Positions 23,076 to 35,497 of a DNA stretch of 64,000 bases are shown in pieces (position 1 is the stretch's first letter; the number at the start of each line of letters is the position of its first letter). Under the pieces are notes generated by a model that did not search any database, had not been told where the DNA came from, and saw only the letters and a program-made list of their open reading frames with translations. The stretch comes from Sinonovacula constricta (Eukaryota; Mollusca; Bivalvia; Cardiida; Solecurtidae): assembly GCA_007844125.1 (NCBI GenBank), contig CM017568.1, positions 3,589,882 to 3,653,881 on the forward strand, written 5' to 3'. The position numbers and the translations under genes are program-made.

Positions 23076-25894
23076 TCACAAGGCGTTCTTGTTATATCGT
23101 TGATTGAACACAGTCTCTCGGTGAACTGGGTCCAGGACTGGATCCAGAGTTCTCTGCAGGTCTGTTATTCTCCGCTGAAAGCGCCCTCTATCTCTGGCAT
23201 ATTCTTCCCAGGGCCCCTTTCTGGCAGCCTGATAAGCATGGGACCATGTGACCATGGGATGTACAGGTAGCGAGGTGGTCAGCACTGGCAAAGTGAACCT
23301 GCATTGGGGAGAAAAATGTATATGTTTACGATACATATAAGCCATGTTTCTCACACTATTATATGAACTGATAAATGACGGCCCTCTTACATCTGTTATA
23401 TAATGTATATACTGGCATATTGTTATCCCTATTATAGTAGGGAACCAGCAATAGTAAATTTATGCTATAGTCCAACTTCATCTGTATTACCCAACATCAG
23501 TTGAAATACCTCAATCACATTTATGTTTTAGACAAGATTAGGCTATTACTACTAAGATAATCACTACTGTCATTATGATTGGTACTGGTTCAAACAAAAA
23601 AATTATGACCAGTTGTTCAAGCAGTCTCTTTTGATAAAATAATTTTAAAAAAGTTAAATGAAGGTGGTAGACATGGATGAACTATTTATATTTTACCCCA
23701 AAGATACCAAAGTACATCTAAAGTCTAAGTTGTTACTAAAAATGACAAATGACTTCCTACAGTTTTTGTTAGAAGATTTGACAAATTTCATTTTTCTTTA
23801 TATTTAATTATTTAATATAAAAATCCAATGTTTCTGTTCAGTGGTAATGTGCAAAACTCATTGCATAATTTTTTATTTCATTTCTTTTAATTAAGCTGTC
23901 AGTTAAGTATTCAATAAATTAAATTAACAAATTAAGTTTCACTAATCCGTGTCCAATTATCTACAGACATTAGTACCTTCTTATCTGAGTTCCTTTTTCT
24001 TGACTGTTTTGGACTCATGGCAAGATTAACCTTCCAAGATAGATTAATATCATCAAGGTGACTTGAAGTTGTTGAAGGTATCTCTTGAGAGTTAACAAGT
24101 GAGCAAGTGATTTGAAAGTTAACAGGGCACATTATATCAGACATCCAATTCTGTGACTCGTCAAATCCATCTACAAAGTCCTCTCCATCACACTTCAAAA
24201 TCACTGCTGTCTGACCAATCAGAACTACTGTTGTGTAAATCACTGTCAAACTCAATGTCACTAGAATCATGAGAGGGCTCTAATCCAAGAATGAATGCAA
24301 TACTGTTGTTACTGCTTTTTGAATTATCTGGGGTTGATGTAGTAGCTATCGAAACAACCTTTTTCCGCAAACTCTTTTTCTTATCTTGGTTTTCGTTCGC
24401 ATCACCTTCCTTCTGCTGTTTTTTATGTCGTCTTCGTTTTTTGGAAGAGGGTCGGCTCTTTTTTGACATGTTTCGAACATACAGGACAGAAATATTTCCT
24501 TGACATTGCTTTGAATTCTCTACATCTGAGACGTTACTGTCAGTGTCTTTATTTGCTTGATGAAGCAGTGTTTTATCACAGCAACTATTCTCTGTAACTA
24601 ACATGCTCCTACTGGCTTTGTCTGTTTCATTTGCAGAAACAGCGATATCACATTGACTAGAAATCTCCACATTTTCTTCTTTTTTTACAGTTGGATCTCT
24701 TTCAATACTAAACCAATTATGAAGTGACGAAGACAATGGTTCTTCTTCTTCAGAACAATTGTCATCAAGTTTAATAGAGATTGGAATGCACTTAAAATCA
24801 CTGTTAACATGATCAAACCAGTCTTTTACATCATCTTCACCTATAATGCTTTTTTCATCAACATCTTTAACTTGGTTACATTTTACATCCATGTCTTCAA
24901 TTTTCTTGCTTAAAACAGCATTTATTCCATCAACCTTCTGGTTATTTACAATGTTGCGGTCTTCAACTTTCCTGCTAAAATTTGTTTTATTTTTATTCAT
25001 GGCAGATGTACCAAGTGGAATGTTTAAACCATCACCATCTGCTTCGCTAATCTGATCTGTTTTAATAACATCTATTTGAGTCAATTGTTTTTCAGGCATT
25101 TTTGTCTTTTCTTGAACAACCACAAAATCTTTCAAACTTTCTGAATCTTTTAATTTTTCTCTCCCATGCTGAGACTCTTTACATTCTTTTCTCAAATGAG
25201 GTATTTCAGGGCTAACACTTCGTGACTGATGACACTGCTTGCTCTTCATGAGAAGTCGAGCATTATACGGCGTGAGACAAGGATCAATCAAAACAGACCC
25301 ATTCCTAATGCATTTAATATGAGGAGGTTTGTAGGGCTCATACTTTGTAGTTGAAGCGGAAGCCTTTATGTCAGGAGATGAAAGTGAGGTATTAGCCAGT
25401 CTGCCTTTTAATGCATCCATGATGCAATAAGACAAGGCAGAACTCATAACCGGGGCTTGGTTATTCACTGGCATACTCGTTGTTACTTCACTGGGAAAGG
25501 GAACAGAGGTTTTATCACACACTGAAGGCGATCCAAACTTATTCAAATAATTCAAAACTGATCTTCCCCCGACTTTTCTTGCTAAAGTGTTTGCTGACGT
25601 ATACTGGCAAATTTCACTCAAATATGCACCAGCTGTATTTACGTATGAAGTTGCAGTGTCAAAAACATTGTTCCTTTTCATACCAGAACATGAAATGTTG
25701 CTCTTTGGACGTGCTTCACAGGACTTGCACATGGTTATTTTTTGTTGTGTATATTGTTTAGTAGAATAGTTGTCTTCACCAGAACTGTCAAGTCTTACAA
25801 AATTTGGCCTAAAATTTGGCTGATACACTCTTTCCTTCGGAATGTTTTTCTGCGAGGGGCGGTTAAGGTCACGCCTCACACTAGGTGAACTCAT
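23076..25894 (-). CDS. PPP1R15: Protein phosphatase 1 regulatory subunit 15 (GADD34/CReP-like)
   Basis: Scaffold that recruits PP1 to dephosphorylate eIF2alpha and ends the integrated stress response. The large exon (25894-23977) starts MSSPSVRRDL and contains an acidic Ser/Asp-rich part (ILGLEPSHDSSDIEFDSDL) typical of the family, then CDGEDFVDGFDESQNW and CPVNFQ, which parallel the vertebrate repeats. The last exon (23298-23076) begins VHF and carries HPMVTWSHAYQAARKGPWEE and YARDRGRFQRRI, the conserved PP1/G-actin/eIF2alpha-engaging core. The PP1-docking motif KKVHF is built across the splice: KK ends one exon, VHF starts the next. Two one-base frameshifts occur, near 24190-24196 (after SDFEV) and near 23264-23268 (between HLAT and VHPMV). 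Removing one base at each gives about 713 residues, normal for the CReP type. Both flanks are well conserved, so I read assembly error, not a pseudogene. Confidence 0.9.
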
Positions 25895-25956
25895 AATAAG
25901 CTAATTACGCCATAACTGAATCCTGACACGGGTAATCGTTAATATTTTTTTCTTAC

Positions 25957-26174
25957 TGTTGATGGTTTAAAAATACAGATGGTCGGTATAAAGCAGTTAA
26001 TGAATGTCCAACGTGGGAAAACCGCCACTTTTTCTTACACCATACTGCCTCGGCAAATTCGCAATTTCTTCGCCAAGTGTAACATCCACACTCTTCTTCA
26101 GTAACGTTGAACCGATCCTCGATCAAAGATTCACAAATTGATGTCGCCAATATATCCATAATGAATATGTTCAC
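25957..26174 (-). CDS. Upstream exon or uORF of PPP1R15
   Basis: A 73-codon minus-strand frame (MNIFIMDILATSICESLI onward, Cys- and Trp-rich) ends 58 bases before the PPP1R15 ATG. Two readings are possible. As an upstream open frame it would fit vertebrate PPP1R15 genes, which are known to use uORFs for stress-regulated translation. As a coding exon, it has a good donor (CAACA|GTAAGA at 25957) and an acceptor CACCTAG at 25881; the 76-base intron leaves the frame exactly in phase with PPP1R15 at VRRDL, extending the N-terminus by about 70 residues. The sequence alone does not decide. Confidence 0.45.
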
Positions 26175-27446
26175 TTCAGTCTTAACGTATACCCATTGCT
26201 ATTTTCGTTGTCATGTTTTCTTGTTCTTAGTTTTGGAAAATGAGGAAGTAGGGCGGATAACGACGGAAGTTTAAACAAAAAAATAGTCCATCAAATTACA
26301 ACGACGTTGCTTGCCATGGTTGTAAGACATATCTTTAAGTCATACTTGAAAACATTATTATTTTAAGGTTTTATTTCAATGAAACATTTCACAGGTGATT
26401 AGTGATGTGAGTGTCAAACCACAAAGGCAATTTTCGTGCGCATTAATACAAACAATTGATGTGAAGGTCATTTTACTATTGCATCAGGCTGATTCACATA
26501 GGGGGAGTGAGATAATCTATTTTAAGAAACTTTTTTTTCAAGCGTAATTTGCATAACTCACGGCTTACCCCCCCCCCCCCCCCCCCCCCCAACTTACTTT
26601 ACTTTACTATTAAGGAATGAAAAAGTGGGAAATAGCCCACAACCGCAACAATGGGATTTGTCGCGATTAAAAAATTGAACGTGTAACTCTCTTCACCAGC
26701 TCGGAATGGGTCGATAGTGACGCTGTACGTATATATAGGCTATATATTGTATATATATATAAACATTTATATGATTGAGGAACGCGAGAGATATCATCGT
26801 TTGTGTCATTAACCTAGGCCCAGCTGCGGGTTCTCAAACAAGACTGTGGTAAAGTCAAGCTAAACATTTTAAATCACTTGTATCATTTCATGTCTCACAA
26901 TAGTAATTCTACAGAAAACTAGCATCCAAAGGTCCCAAACTATTTAATGCTTGATACAAAGCACAAAAATATGAAGAATTACGTAGAAAACCGTTTCATT
27001 TAAATAAAGAAAATAATGTGCACAATTATAAAAATATATTGATATAATTTTACAGATGAAAAGGTCAAAATTCCTGAAGCTATTTTTTAAAATTCCCAAT
27101 ATAATTGATTTCACGCCCTGACCACAACCACTGCTAAGCATATTAGCTAGGCGCATATATGTATTTGAACAGCAGTTTTGTTCTTTTTACAATGAAACAT
27201 TTTTGTGTAATTGAATGGGGCCTATAACTGGCTACATGTTTCCCCTAAGTAACTGTGAATAGGTCAAATTTAGGGTCTGGATCCGCCCCTGATTCGGTGG
27301 CAAAAGGTAATTACCGTTACAAGACATTAAATGTTAAATAAATCTAATATTGAAAAAGTTCTTTTAAATTCTCCGACTGCATTTAAAACTTTGTATGTTT
27401 AATGTTATACATGAATAATTTCATCTTACTTACTAAAATTGAAGAT
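26175..27446. other. PPP1R15 upstream region, no gene seen
   Basis: Presumed promoter side of PPP1R15 (minus), with a 23-base poly-C at 26568-26590 and TA-rich patches near 26730-26770. No TATA box can be assigned. The 70-codon frame at 26944-27156 has no recognisable features. Confidence 0.55.
26568..26590. repeat. Poly-C run (23)
   Basis: Uninterrupted C homopolymer upstream of PPP1R15. Confidence 0.95.
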
Positions 27447-28670
27447 ACAGAACAGAACAGAACAGAAAGTTTATTTGGTAAACAACGGCCATCGGCCCAA
27501 AATACATAGCATATATAATAACATATACAAAGTTATGAAGTTATGAGTTGTGTCATTATAAATGAATAAAAATCATATGGTTTCAATTGCATTGATAAGA
27601 TGGTAGATATAAATACATGTAGATACATTTTAAATTACATTCGTATGTTGTGATGATAATAGATTGTAGAAATCTTGTATATCAGTTCCATTTATATGCC
27701 AAATAAACAAGAAGGAACGTCTTAAATCATTGTATTAAGCATGTGATTTGACAGTCGAAATCTTGACAAAGCAAATTTGTACTTTATATTTATATCTAAT
27801 GTTAAATATGTCTCAACATTCAATAGACTCTTAAAGGAGGAATAATGATGACATCTATCAGAGTTATTTACAGCTGTATGCCAATCATTTTTACAACTAT
27901 CAATAACCCTCTGTCTTAATAAGCGTACAAATTGGTTTATGTTACCAACAGTCTGACTAATACAAACAAAGCCCAAATTATATTTATACAAAAGATTCCT
28001 TATCTTTGTTGCCAAACACAATCTACCAACATCGGCTAGTGACTTGAGCATAATGTAACATTGTTTTGGATATCTTTACAAAGGCATTTGAAGTAGGGTA
28101 CACCAGTATTTAATACAACTAGTATAATAGGTGACACAGAGAGGTAATCGTCCACATTATCCATACATGTATTACTTGTTCTGCGAACATGAAGAAGATT
28201 CCGACAAAATTTGATATGAAAAGGATTCTATAGTGTCAACATATTCATATCCCCAAATTTGAGAAGCATAACATAGAATTAGTTTAACCATTGAATCAAA
28301 AATTTAAAAAAACCCCTCAAAAATCGGAAAGTAACCAAATGATTTTGGTATGATTTTATTGCAAAGAGAGACATCTGAGCCCGAGATGTCAACTTTAAGT
28401 GAGCAGCATTCCATTATAATTTAGGAGTAAATAAAAGACCCATATATTTATACAATGATGTAATATTAATGGTTTGATTGCGGGAAGTCCAGCGTTCATA
28501 CCTACTTAAGGGACCACCATTACGAAATACAATTATTTCAGTTTTATCCAAGTTGATTTCCATTTCAGTACTTATACAAAATGTGTCAATAACATAAATT
28601 GTTGCTGAAGTTTGACAACAGTCTCTGCACAATTTGCAACTTCATTTGCGAACATCAGACATATTATATC

Positions 28671-29086
28671 TAGGGATGTAAATCGAATCCCAAAACGATA
28701 TTCGAATATTCGTAACGTGTATTCGAATCATATTCGAATATTCGGAACGCATTTATATCATAGTGACACATAACACGGTAATTCATTACATTCAATGTGT
28801 TTTTTAATTGTAAAATGTTTATTTCTGGCCACAATTTACATTGCTAGCCTTACTTAATGCAGAAGCGGCGGTAGATTTATGATTTTAGCATAGCATTTAT
28901 TTTAAAACGACGATTAATTTTCTTCTTTTTGAAATACAAACGGCAATATTTTCAATCCGCCATTATCCTGTTTATAGTGAAGGACCAGACGGGGTGTTTC
29001 TTTACTTGGTCAGCGGTAATTTGCAAGAAAATACTGTCAGTGAAGAATGCCAGTAAATGCGTTAACAATGTCATTGTTACTTAACA

Positions 29087-29161
<75 letters not shown>

Positions 29162-30701
29162 GAAACTCTCATAAAAACAATACAGTAACCAATCAATGTT
29201 AAGATGCCCTGCAAAGTCCCGTATAATATATACATTATTAATTAGTCACCTTAAACTTGGGTGTCTTTTTGTCGCGTGTTGTACTTCGTGTAATAACCTT
29301 TACAATTTAAAAGCATTTTGCGTACTTAATTACTTATTTGTATTAACATATGACGAATTAAAAGGGCTACTTAAGCTCCTTTTAATGTTAACATATCGAT
29401 TTAATAAAACCATATCATAATTTTATTAGATGAAACTGTACGACACATGCAAAATAGCTCACAATTTTGGTATTTTACTCTACTAACCGCAAACAATGTA
29501 TAACAAAAAACAGTCAATTATGTTTTGTGAACTAATCTTAAAAAATACATTAATGATTAAAGGAGGGATTTTCAAAAGGACAAAATGCGGGTGATACTGG
29601 ATCGACTGTAAGACAATTAGGCAAAACCACGAAGGTTTTATGAAGGGAAATCGCTCAAATGTACAGCCAATTAACGGCCTTGATTGGTTGGTGGTCGGAT
29701 TGATGTTTAATTGTAATTGGCTGATATCGCTAAGGGCGTTAATCCGAAGCCATAACATGTCAATTAGAGACATTTAGTTACCAATACACAAGTGACAATT
29801 ACGAACCTGCTCGCCTTATGCCTATGGGTGAAAGGCTAAGGTAAACAAAACCATTTGATGACGACAATAACTGTGATTGGCTAGTGTCAAGATTACCTGA
29901 CTGTTATTAAATTAATGAAGTACCAACCGATATATATATAAAGAATGATTAAAATTGTAAGCCCGTGAGTTTTAAGTGTGTTAAGTAAACATATGACGAA
30001 CAATTAAAAAGTATGTAGATTTACATTTTTGTTATTCGGAGAGAACGAAGCAAAAACACAGAACAGAAAATCGCGATGACAAAAAATAACAGATGTCGCG
30101 GTATTGTATAGGAATAAAATAACAAGTATGAAGTAGAGTGACAAAAACAGAACGTGATTGCAATTAAAGTTTGTTTGACAGTGATCTAGTTGTGCTTTCC
30201 AAAAATAAAATAAGTTCTGGTGGACTGTTATCAATAAGTATAGCCTTATAAAATGTATTTATTACACACTATCCCGACCGTAGCTGGGTAGAGTCAGTGT
30301 TACGTAATTGCTGTAGCTAATTGCCGCAGCATTGAACTGACATGTGTGTTTATTGTACATTTGGCAACTGTTGTATGGTGGTGTGGGTGATGTGACTGGG
30401 TCTAAGTGGGAGATGGGGCAGAGAAGGAGCTGTGCGCGATAAGGTGATTTCATGCTGTTAACCAGATGGCAATTCGTTATCAGGAGACATGACCCACCCC
30501 CTCTATCTTAGAGCGAGCGCGATCACATATCGCTAGCGTCTTAAGTCGCTGGGAGACACTACAAGCAACTAAAGAAATGTCTTCAATTATCATTCGAACT
30601 TAACAAAAGTGAAATAAAAATTATAAAATATTCGAATCCCAAAATCTCTATTCGAATAGCGACTTGATTTTCGAATATTCGAATATTCGTTAACATCCCT
30701 A
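28671..30701. mobile_element. hAT-like non-autonomous DNA transposon, 2031 bp
   Basis: Ends are inverted: TAGGGATGT at 28671 and ACATCCCTA ending at 30701, with subterminal ATTCGAATATTCG repeats at both sides. An 8-base target duplication ATTATATC (28663-28670 and 30702-30709) flanks it exactly; 8 bp is the hAT hallmark. No transposase frame is visible. The interior holds a TTA microsatellite (29087-29160) and otherwise unassigned sequence. It inserted into the LINE; removing it with one duplication rejoins the LINE reading frame. Confidence 0.92.
29087..29160. repeat. (TTA)n microsatellite
   Basis: About 25 trinucleotide units inside the hAT-like element. Confidence 0.95.
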
Positions 30702-31745
30702 ATTATATCGGGTATATCCTTGGTAATAAAAATACCAGAACCAAAATTTACCCTTAGAAGATAAATTGTCTATAAACAGATCAAAGATTGTCGAACTTTA
30801 TTTGTCTCCTTGTTGTGTACCAATATTACAAGGGAAGAAATTAGTTAAACCTTCTGTTGTTTTGACACAAGAGTTGAGATTATAGTACACAGATTTAAGA
30901 ACTTGTAAGAAATGTCCATGAAAACCTTTACGCTCTAACGATTGGAAAAGTTTTATATGGTTTATTTTATCAAATGCCTTACGAAAATCGAAATATAAAC
31001 AGTAAAAACGGACTCCTTGCTTTGAAAGATTTTTTGCACCATTGCTTGAAGACAAAATATATTATCCACAGCAGAGTATCCTCTCCGAAATCCAGATTGA
31101 CATTCATAAATTTTATGGTTATCTTCCGCTCAATCATAAAGGCGTTTATATATTATACCAGAGAATATTTTATACATTGTATTGGAAATGGACATGCCTC
31201 TGTAGTTACTAGGATCACTTGTCGGTCCAGATTTATGAACAGGAGTTATAACACTAGCTCCCCAAGATGTAGGAATAAAAGCAGTCTGAAAAGTTTTGCT
31301 AAACAAAAGTCTTAAAATCGGAACAATGTCGTCTAATGTTGCCTTAGAATTTCTGAAGGAATCCCATCAATCCCCGTACTTTTACCTACAGGAAGCTTAG
31401 AGATTGATCGAAAAAACTCATCAAGAGTAAATGGTTCATTAAGTAAATCAGCAGATTCTTCTGCATATTCATGGTTGTTACCAGAGGTTGGATTTAAGAA
31501 CATTGCATTATTATCAAACAACAGATTTGCACAATACTGGCACCACTCAGATGGTGATATAGTGGTATCAAGTGTTATACGTGGTTGACCTTGTTTTAGA
31601 ATTTTCCAGAAAGAAGTCGGATCGTTACGGCTCTGAAGCAGGCGAGTTCTATTCTCATTTTGATAATGTATTACTTGGTGCTTGAAATAATTTTTTGATA
31701 TTGTACTACAAAATCTGTGCATATAAATCTGATCCATTAAAAACG

Positions 31746-32789
31746 TCAGAGCATTTTTTATGTTACTATTATATATATTTTAATTATCCTATCGGTCTAA
31801 GTCATAAAATGGAAACATCGAACTGGCGCTCATTCGACCAAGGAATCGCGAATGTCATTGATTTACATAAAACCCTAGGCTTTTTGGCCAAAGTAAATAA
31901 ATATATCAATATCGTGGCCAAATGGGCACTACTTCGAGCAAGGAGGTCCTTTTTACAATCCTATAGTTTATTTGTGTACTTCTGTTTTGTTTTTCCTACA
32001 TTTTGTACTGTTTATACTCAATACCAATGTCACAAGAATGCTTAATAGTTTTTTTATAGTCAGCATTGTAAAATGGCCCCTCAGGAAAAAAAACAACAAC
32101 TGCTAAGTCGGTTTTTAAGGCACATTAGAGCTTATGTTACTTATTAAATCTTGCTTACTCAAAATAAAGGTTATACATCTATCAAGCAAAACATTCAAGG
32201 TAGAAAGCGTAATATACATTTAAAACATTAATCTGATTGAATAATTTAAACAACAGCATGGTTTGAAAGTATTCCAAACAATGACTAAATGCCATTGACA
32301 TAAGCCTATGAATCAAGTAACACATACAAGTTCAGCATTGTGAAATAAAACAATCATCATATTTAGGAATGTTTGGCTGTTGTTTTATCATAAGGTGGTT
32401 CTATCCCATTCTTAATTAATCACTGGAATTTCTTTATTACGTTGGGAGGCAACTCTATTCTAAAACATAGTACATGGTTTATTCCCTTGGTCTTACTCGC
32501 CTTGGTCGCCACCTTTGATATTGCTGTTATCTGGTAACAAGGGAAACAATTTACACCAAAATTCATATACCTTTACAAGATGAAAATATTAGTATGTGTT
32601 TTGTTAAGTTTAATAGATCGGTCATGCTAATTCCCATTTCATTAAAATGGGATCATATTGCAAGGGAAATATAAAAAGGAGAAAGTAAAAATGACTTCAT
32701 ATATTAAAATTTTATCTACAACTCTACACATACATTGTACACGCAAACACGCGAGCGCGCACGCACGCGCGCGCACGCACGCACACACA

Positions 32790-32821
<32 letters not shown>

Positions 32822-35497
32822 CACAAAACACTGTTGAATATAAGCTCGTCTGAGACCTTTCATTGATCGCATCTGTGCTTTCTTGTTGCATTTATATATT
32901 TCACTGTTTAAACTACATATAAAATACAAGTGTATTAAAGCGACAAAATCGGATTTAGGTTTGTTACCGATTCATCGAAGTCTTCCTTTGATTCTGACAT
33001 TGAAGAAAATCATTTCAACATGTGAATTGTAGTTTCGAAACAATGACCTTTTAAACTTACTTCTACTAAAGTCAGAATAGAGAAAAACTTTACCAACGCT
33101 TTTTGGGAGTGTGGCCTTCACTATTATCCATGTTTGGATAGTTTTCTTGTTACATTTGGTATATGTATTCCGATCGTAGACCGTACTAATGGTACAATAT
33201 AAGAGAAGCAATTTCTGTAAATGTTAAAAAGGTCGAGTTTAGCCAAATCCGACAGGATCTCTTACTTTAAATTGTTGCTTGTTTATTTTTTTCTTCCTTT
33301 TTCACATTTTAAATGACACGTGTTATGTTTGCGATAATTCGGAGTATTTGACTTAACCATAAGAAAAATGACTTCTGTTACACAACCCGACTGATGTTGT
33401 GTTGCTGTTCTTGTTTTTAATAAAGTATGGTAATAAATTAATACAACTTAAAATCTTAATAAATTTATATTGAGTAAATAATTTATATCTTATCACTATT
33501 ATGACATTTTTTCTAATCTTTTTTACAAAGGCTAAACGCTTAGCAAGGTTGGGACAGTAATAAATGGTGTGTCTTCACATCTTTATTCGCTTTGACAAAA
33601 AGGCTCCCATTGGTCGTAGTGCCGGGTTCCACATGGCAAAAATGTTCAACACCAAACACAATTTTTAAAGGGGATTGTGTTCAACCCTAAAACAAAACGA
33701 TACTGTTTTGCTTCAATTATCTTTAATTATTAACATGTTATGTACAACATAACACTTGTTCGCATTATGAGTCATATTTACATGTTTGCGCGTATTATTT
33801 CTTATAATACTGTTCAAAAAAGCCGTTAGATTTCTTATTTATTCAAACTATGTATGGCACATTTTTAAACCATTGAATTGGCAGATGAAAATGTGAAAAA
33901 ATAAAAGATTTAAACAATAGCAATGGTGTCAAGTTTATCATGATGTGCACTTTCTTTCCGAGGAAATAGTGATAAAATCGTCGTTACCAAAGACAAGAAG
34001 GCCACAAATCATGCTCAAAGACTCAAAATCAAAGATTTGCAATGGACCATTCCAAAAAAAATTTAACCAGTAGAAAGCGGAGACATGCCTCAAATGCTAG
34101 TGACGGGAACTCCCAAATGCAACCTTAAGCGTGGTAAGTGTAACCGGCACGTAAAGAAAAAAATTGTACATTTGCACGTACATAAGAAGAAACTGGATAT
34201 ATTATTTGAACTTTTCATAGTACACATGTATATAAGGTTAAGAGCATGATCTCCGTTTGAGGATGGCGTGTGGGCCAGTACAAGAGCGTGCTCGGGTTTG
34301 GGCATGTGCGTACAGATGATTCGAAAAGTTAAAAAAAACAACAGAAAACAAAATAAATTCAACTATGTGTAAAGCTGAGATAAAGTCTTGTATCTGTAGG
34401 TTACTTTCCTTCCTGTATCAAGAAATGCTATTTGTAAAGGAACATACACGGTGTTTGTTAGCATGTTTAACTACAATTTTACGTATATTTTTGGTGTTAA
34501 AAACCCGGGGCGTGAGGGGGTGGGGGCTGGGAGCTTTCGGATTCCCTGAGCAATGGTGTGTATACTCAAATTCGGTCCATTTACGACGCCGACGAAGCAA
34601 TTGGTTCTAAAAATAACAAACTTTGATGCGTGTTTCTAAAATGATATTCCTGGAATTATATCAAGTACACCTTTTAGAATATGTCAGTTATAATGTTAAC
34701 TTTTGGATCCATTTCTCGTGGATCACAGAACTCCAGATGCTGATAGAATGTACGTGTACTAGGGTGTAAGCCCCCAATGGTGGGGTGTCGTGAAATGGGT
34801 GTAGCCGTTACATGTCTCCCAAACGGTTTTAAAATTGTATAAAAAGTCTAGGCAACACGTTGTTTCACGTTGATATTGTGTCTTTGCATGGATTTTAATA
34901 GATAAAACTATAAATTAGCTCATATGCTTAAAATTTAACCCCATTCTAAAAATCAAAGATATTCGACATCGGTTTCGTAAAAAACGCTGAGTTTAAATAT
35001 TAAATTTGTTTGTTCATGATCGATCGCACTGATAGAGTTGTAAGACACTACAATTTTTTAAGCATTCGGTTGGTCAGTTTGGAGTTATTAAACGGCAAAA
35101 GTAATTGAATAGAAAATTCATTTTCTGACAAGTGTCCAAAAAAAGATTATCTCGTTCCATGGCCGTAGAAGTAGGAAAATGTCGACAGCAAGCAAATTTA
35201 AAAATTCAGAAAGTTGTAGCTCTTTTTTTTCTTTACTACCTACCACGAGCAAATTGAATTCAAAACGTTGTATCTCTCATAGTTCTCTTATTGTTCTTCC
35301 ACGTAGGAAAATGGAGAGTGTAAAATAATGTCAATATGCAAAAAGTTTTATCACCTTTCATAGACATGGCAATAGGCAAACGACACGAGTAACTTATTTT
35401 TCTTTTCAAAATCCATTTGAAGACATGTTTCAGAAAGTTTCTTGGAGATCAAAGTAATATGTATAACTGAATTTCAAACTCCAGTTGTAGACTGGTT
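31746..35497. other. Intergenic, no gene seen
   Basis: Between the LINE and the last protease exon. Holds a CA/CG simple repeat at 32739-32825, and A+T-rich DNA. Frames such as 31695-32045, 32972-33211 and 34365-34610 have no domain, signal or splice support. The part from about 35300 to 35497 may be protease 3' UTR (minus). Confidence 0.55.
32739..32825. repeat. CA/CG simple repeat
   Basis: Alternating ACGC and ACAC units. The cysteine/valine-rich frame on the minus strand (32642-32929) is its translation artefact. Confidence 0.95.

Larger units (their letters stand above)
27447..31745 (-). mobile_element. Decayed non-LTR retrotransposon (LINE), split by a hAT-like insert
   Basis: On the minus strand, from 31737 downward: a pre-RT linker (KLPVGKSTGIDGIPSEIL), RT fingers (HKSG, SNYRGMSISNTMYKIFSG, QSGFRRGYSAVDNIFCLQAM), palm motif A (YFDFRKAFDKINH) and GTQQGD near 30800. 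The DNA transposon at 28671-30701 interrupts the coding strand at DIPDI|ICLMF. After it come the palm C region, MEINLDKTEIIVFRNGG, SLYKYMGLLFTPKL and a C-terminal part to about 27722, then a 3' UTR ending in (TTCTG)n at 27447-27467. Several frameshifts and a stop after KRLYD show it is dead. The catalytic box reads FANE where an active RT has FADD or YADD. The 5' part (ORF1, endonuclease) is missing. Confidence 0.88.

Noticed and set aside
23932..24270. Separate small membrane protein starting MILVTLSLTVIY
   Set aside because: Only its later part (from CDGED) is coding, as the frameshifted continuation of PPP1R15; the hydrophobic start is the out-of-frame reading of the acidic segment.
28671..30701. 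Transposase inside the hAT-like element
   Set aside because: Frames inside are short and show no DDE or BED-type features; the element looks non-autonomous.
32642..32929. Cys/Val-rich frame
   Set aside because: Translation of a CA/CG simple repeat.
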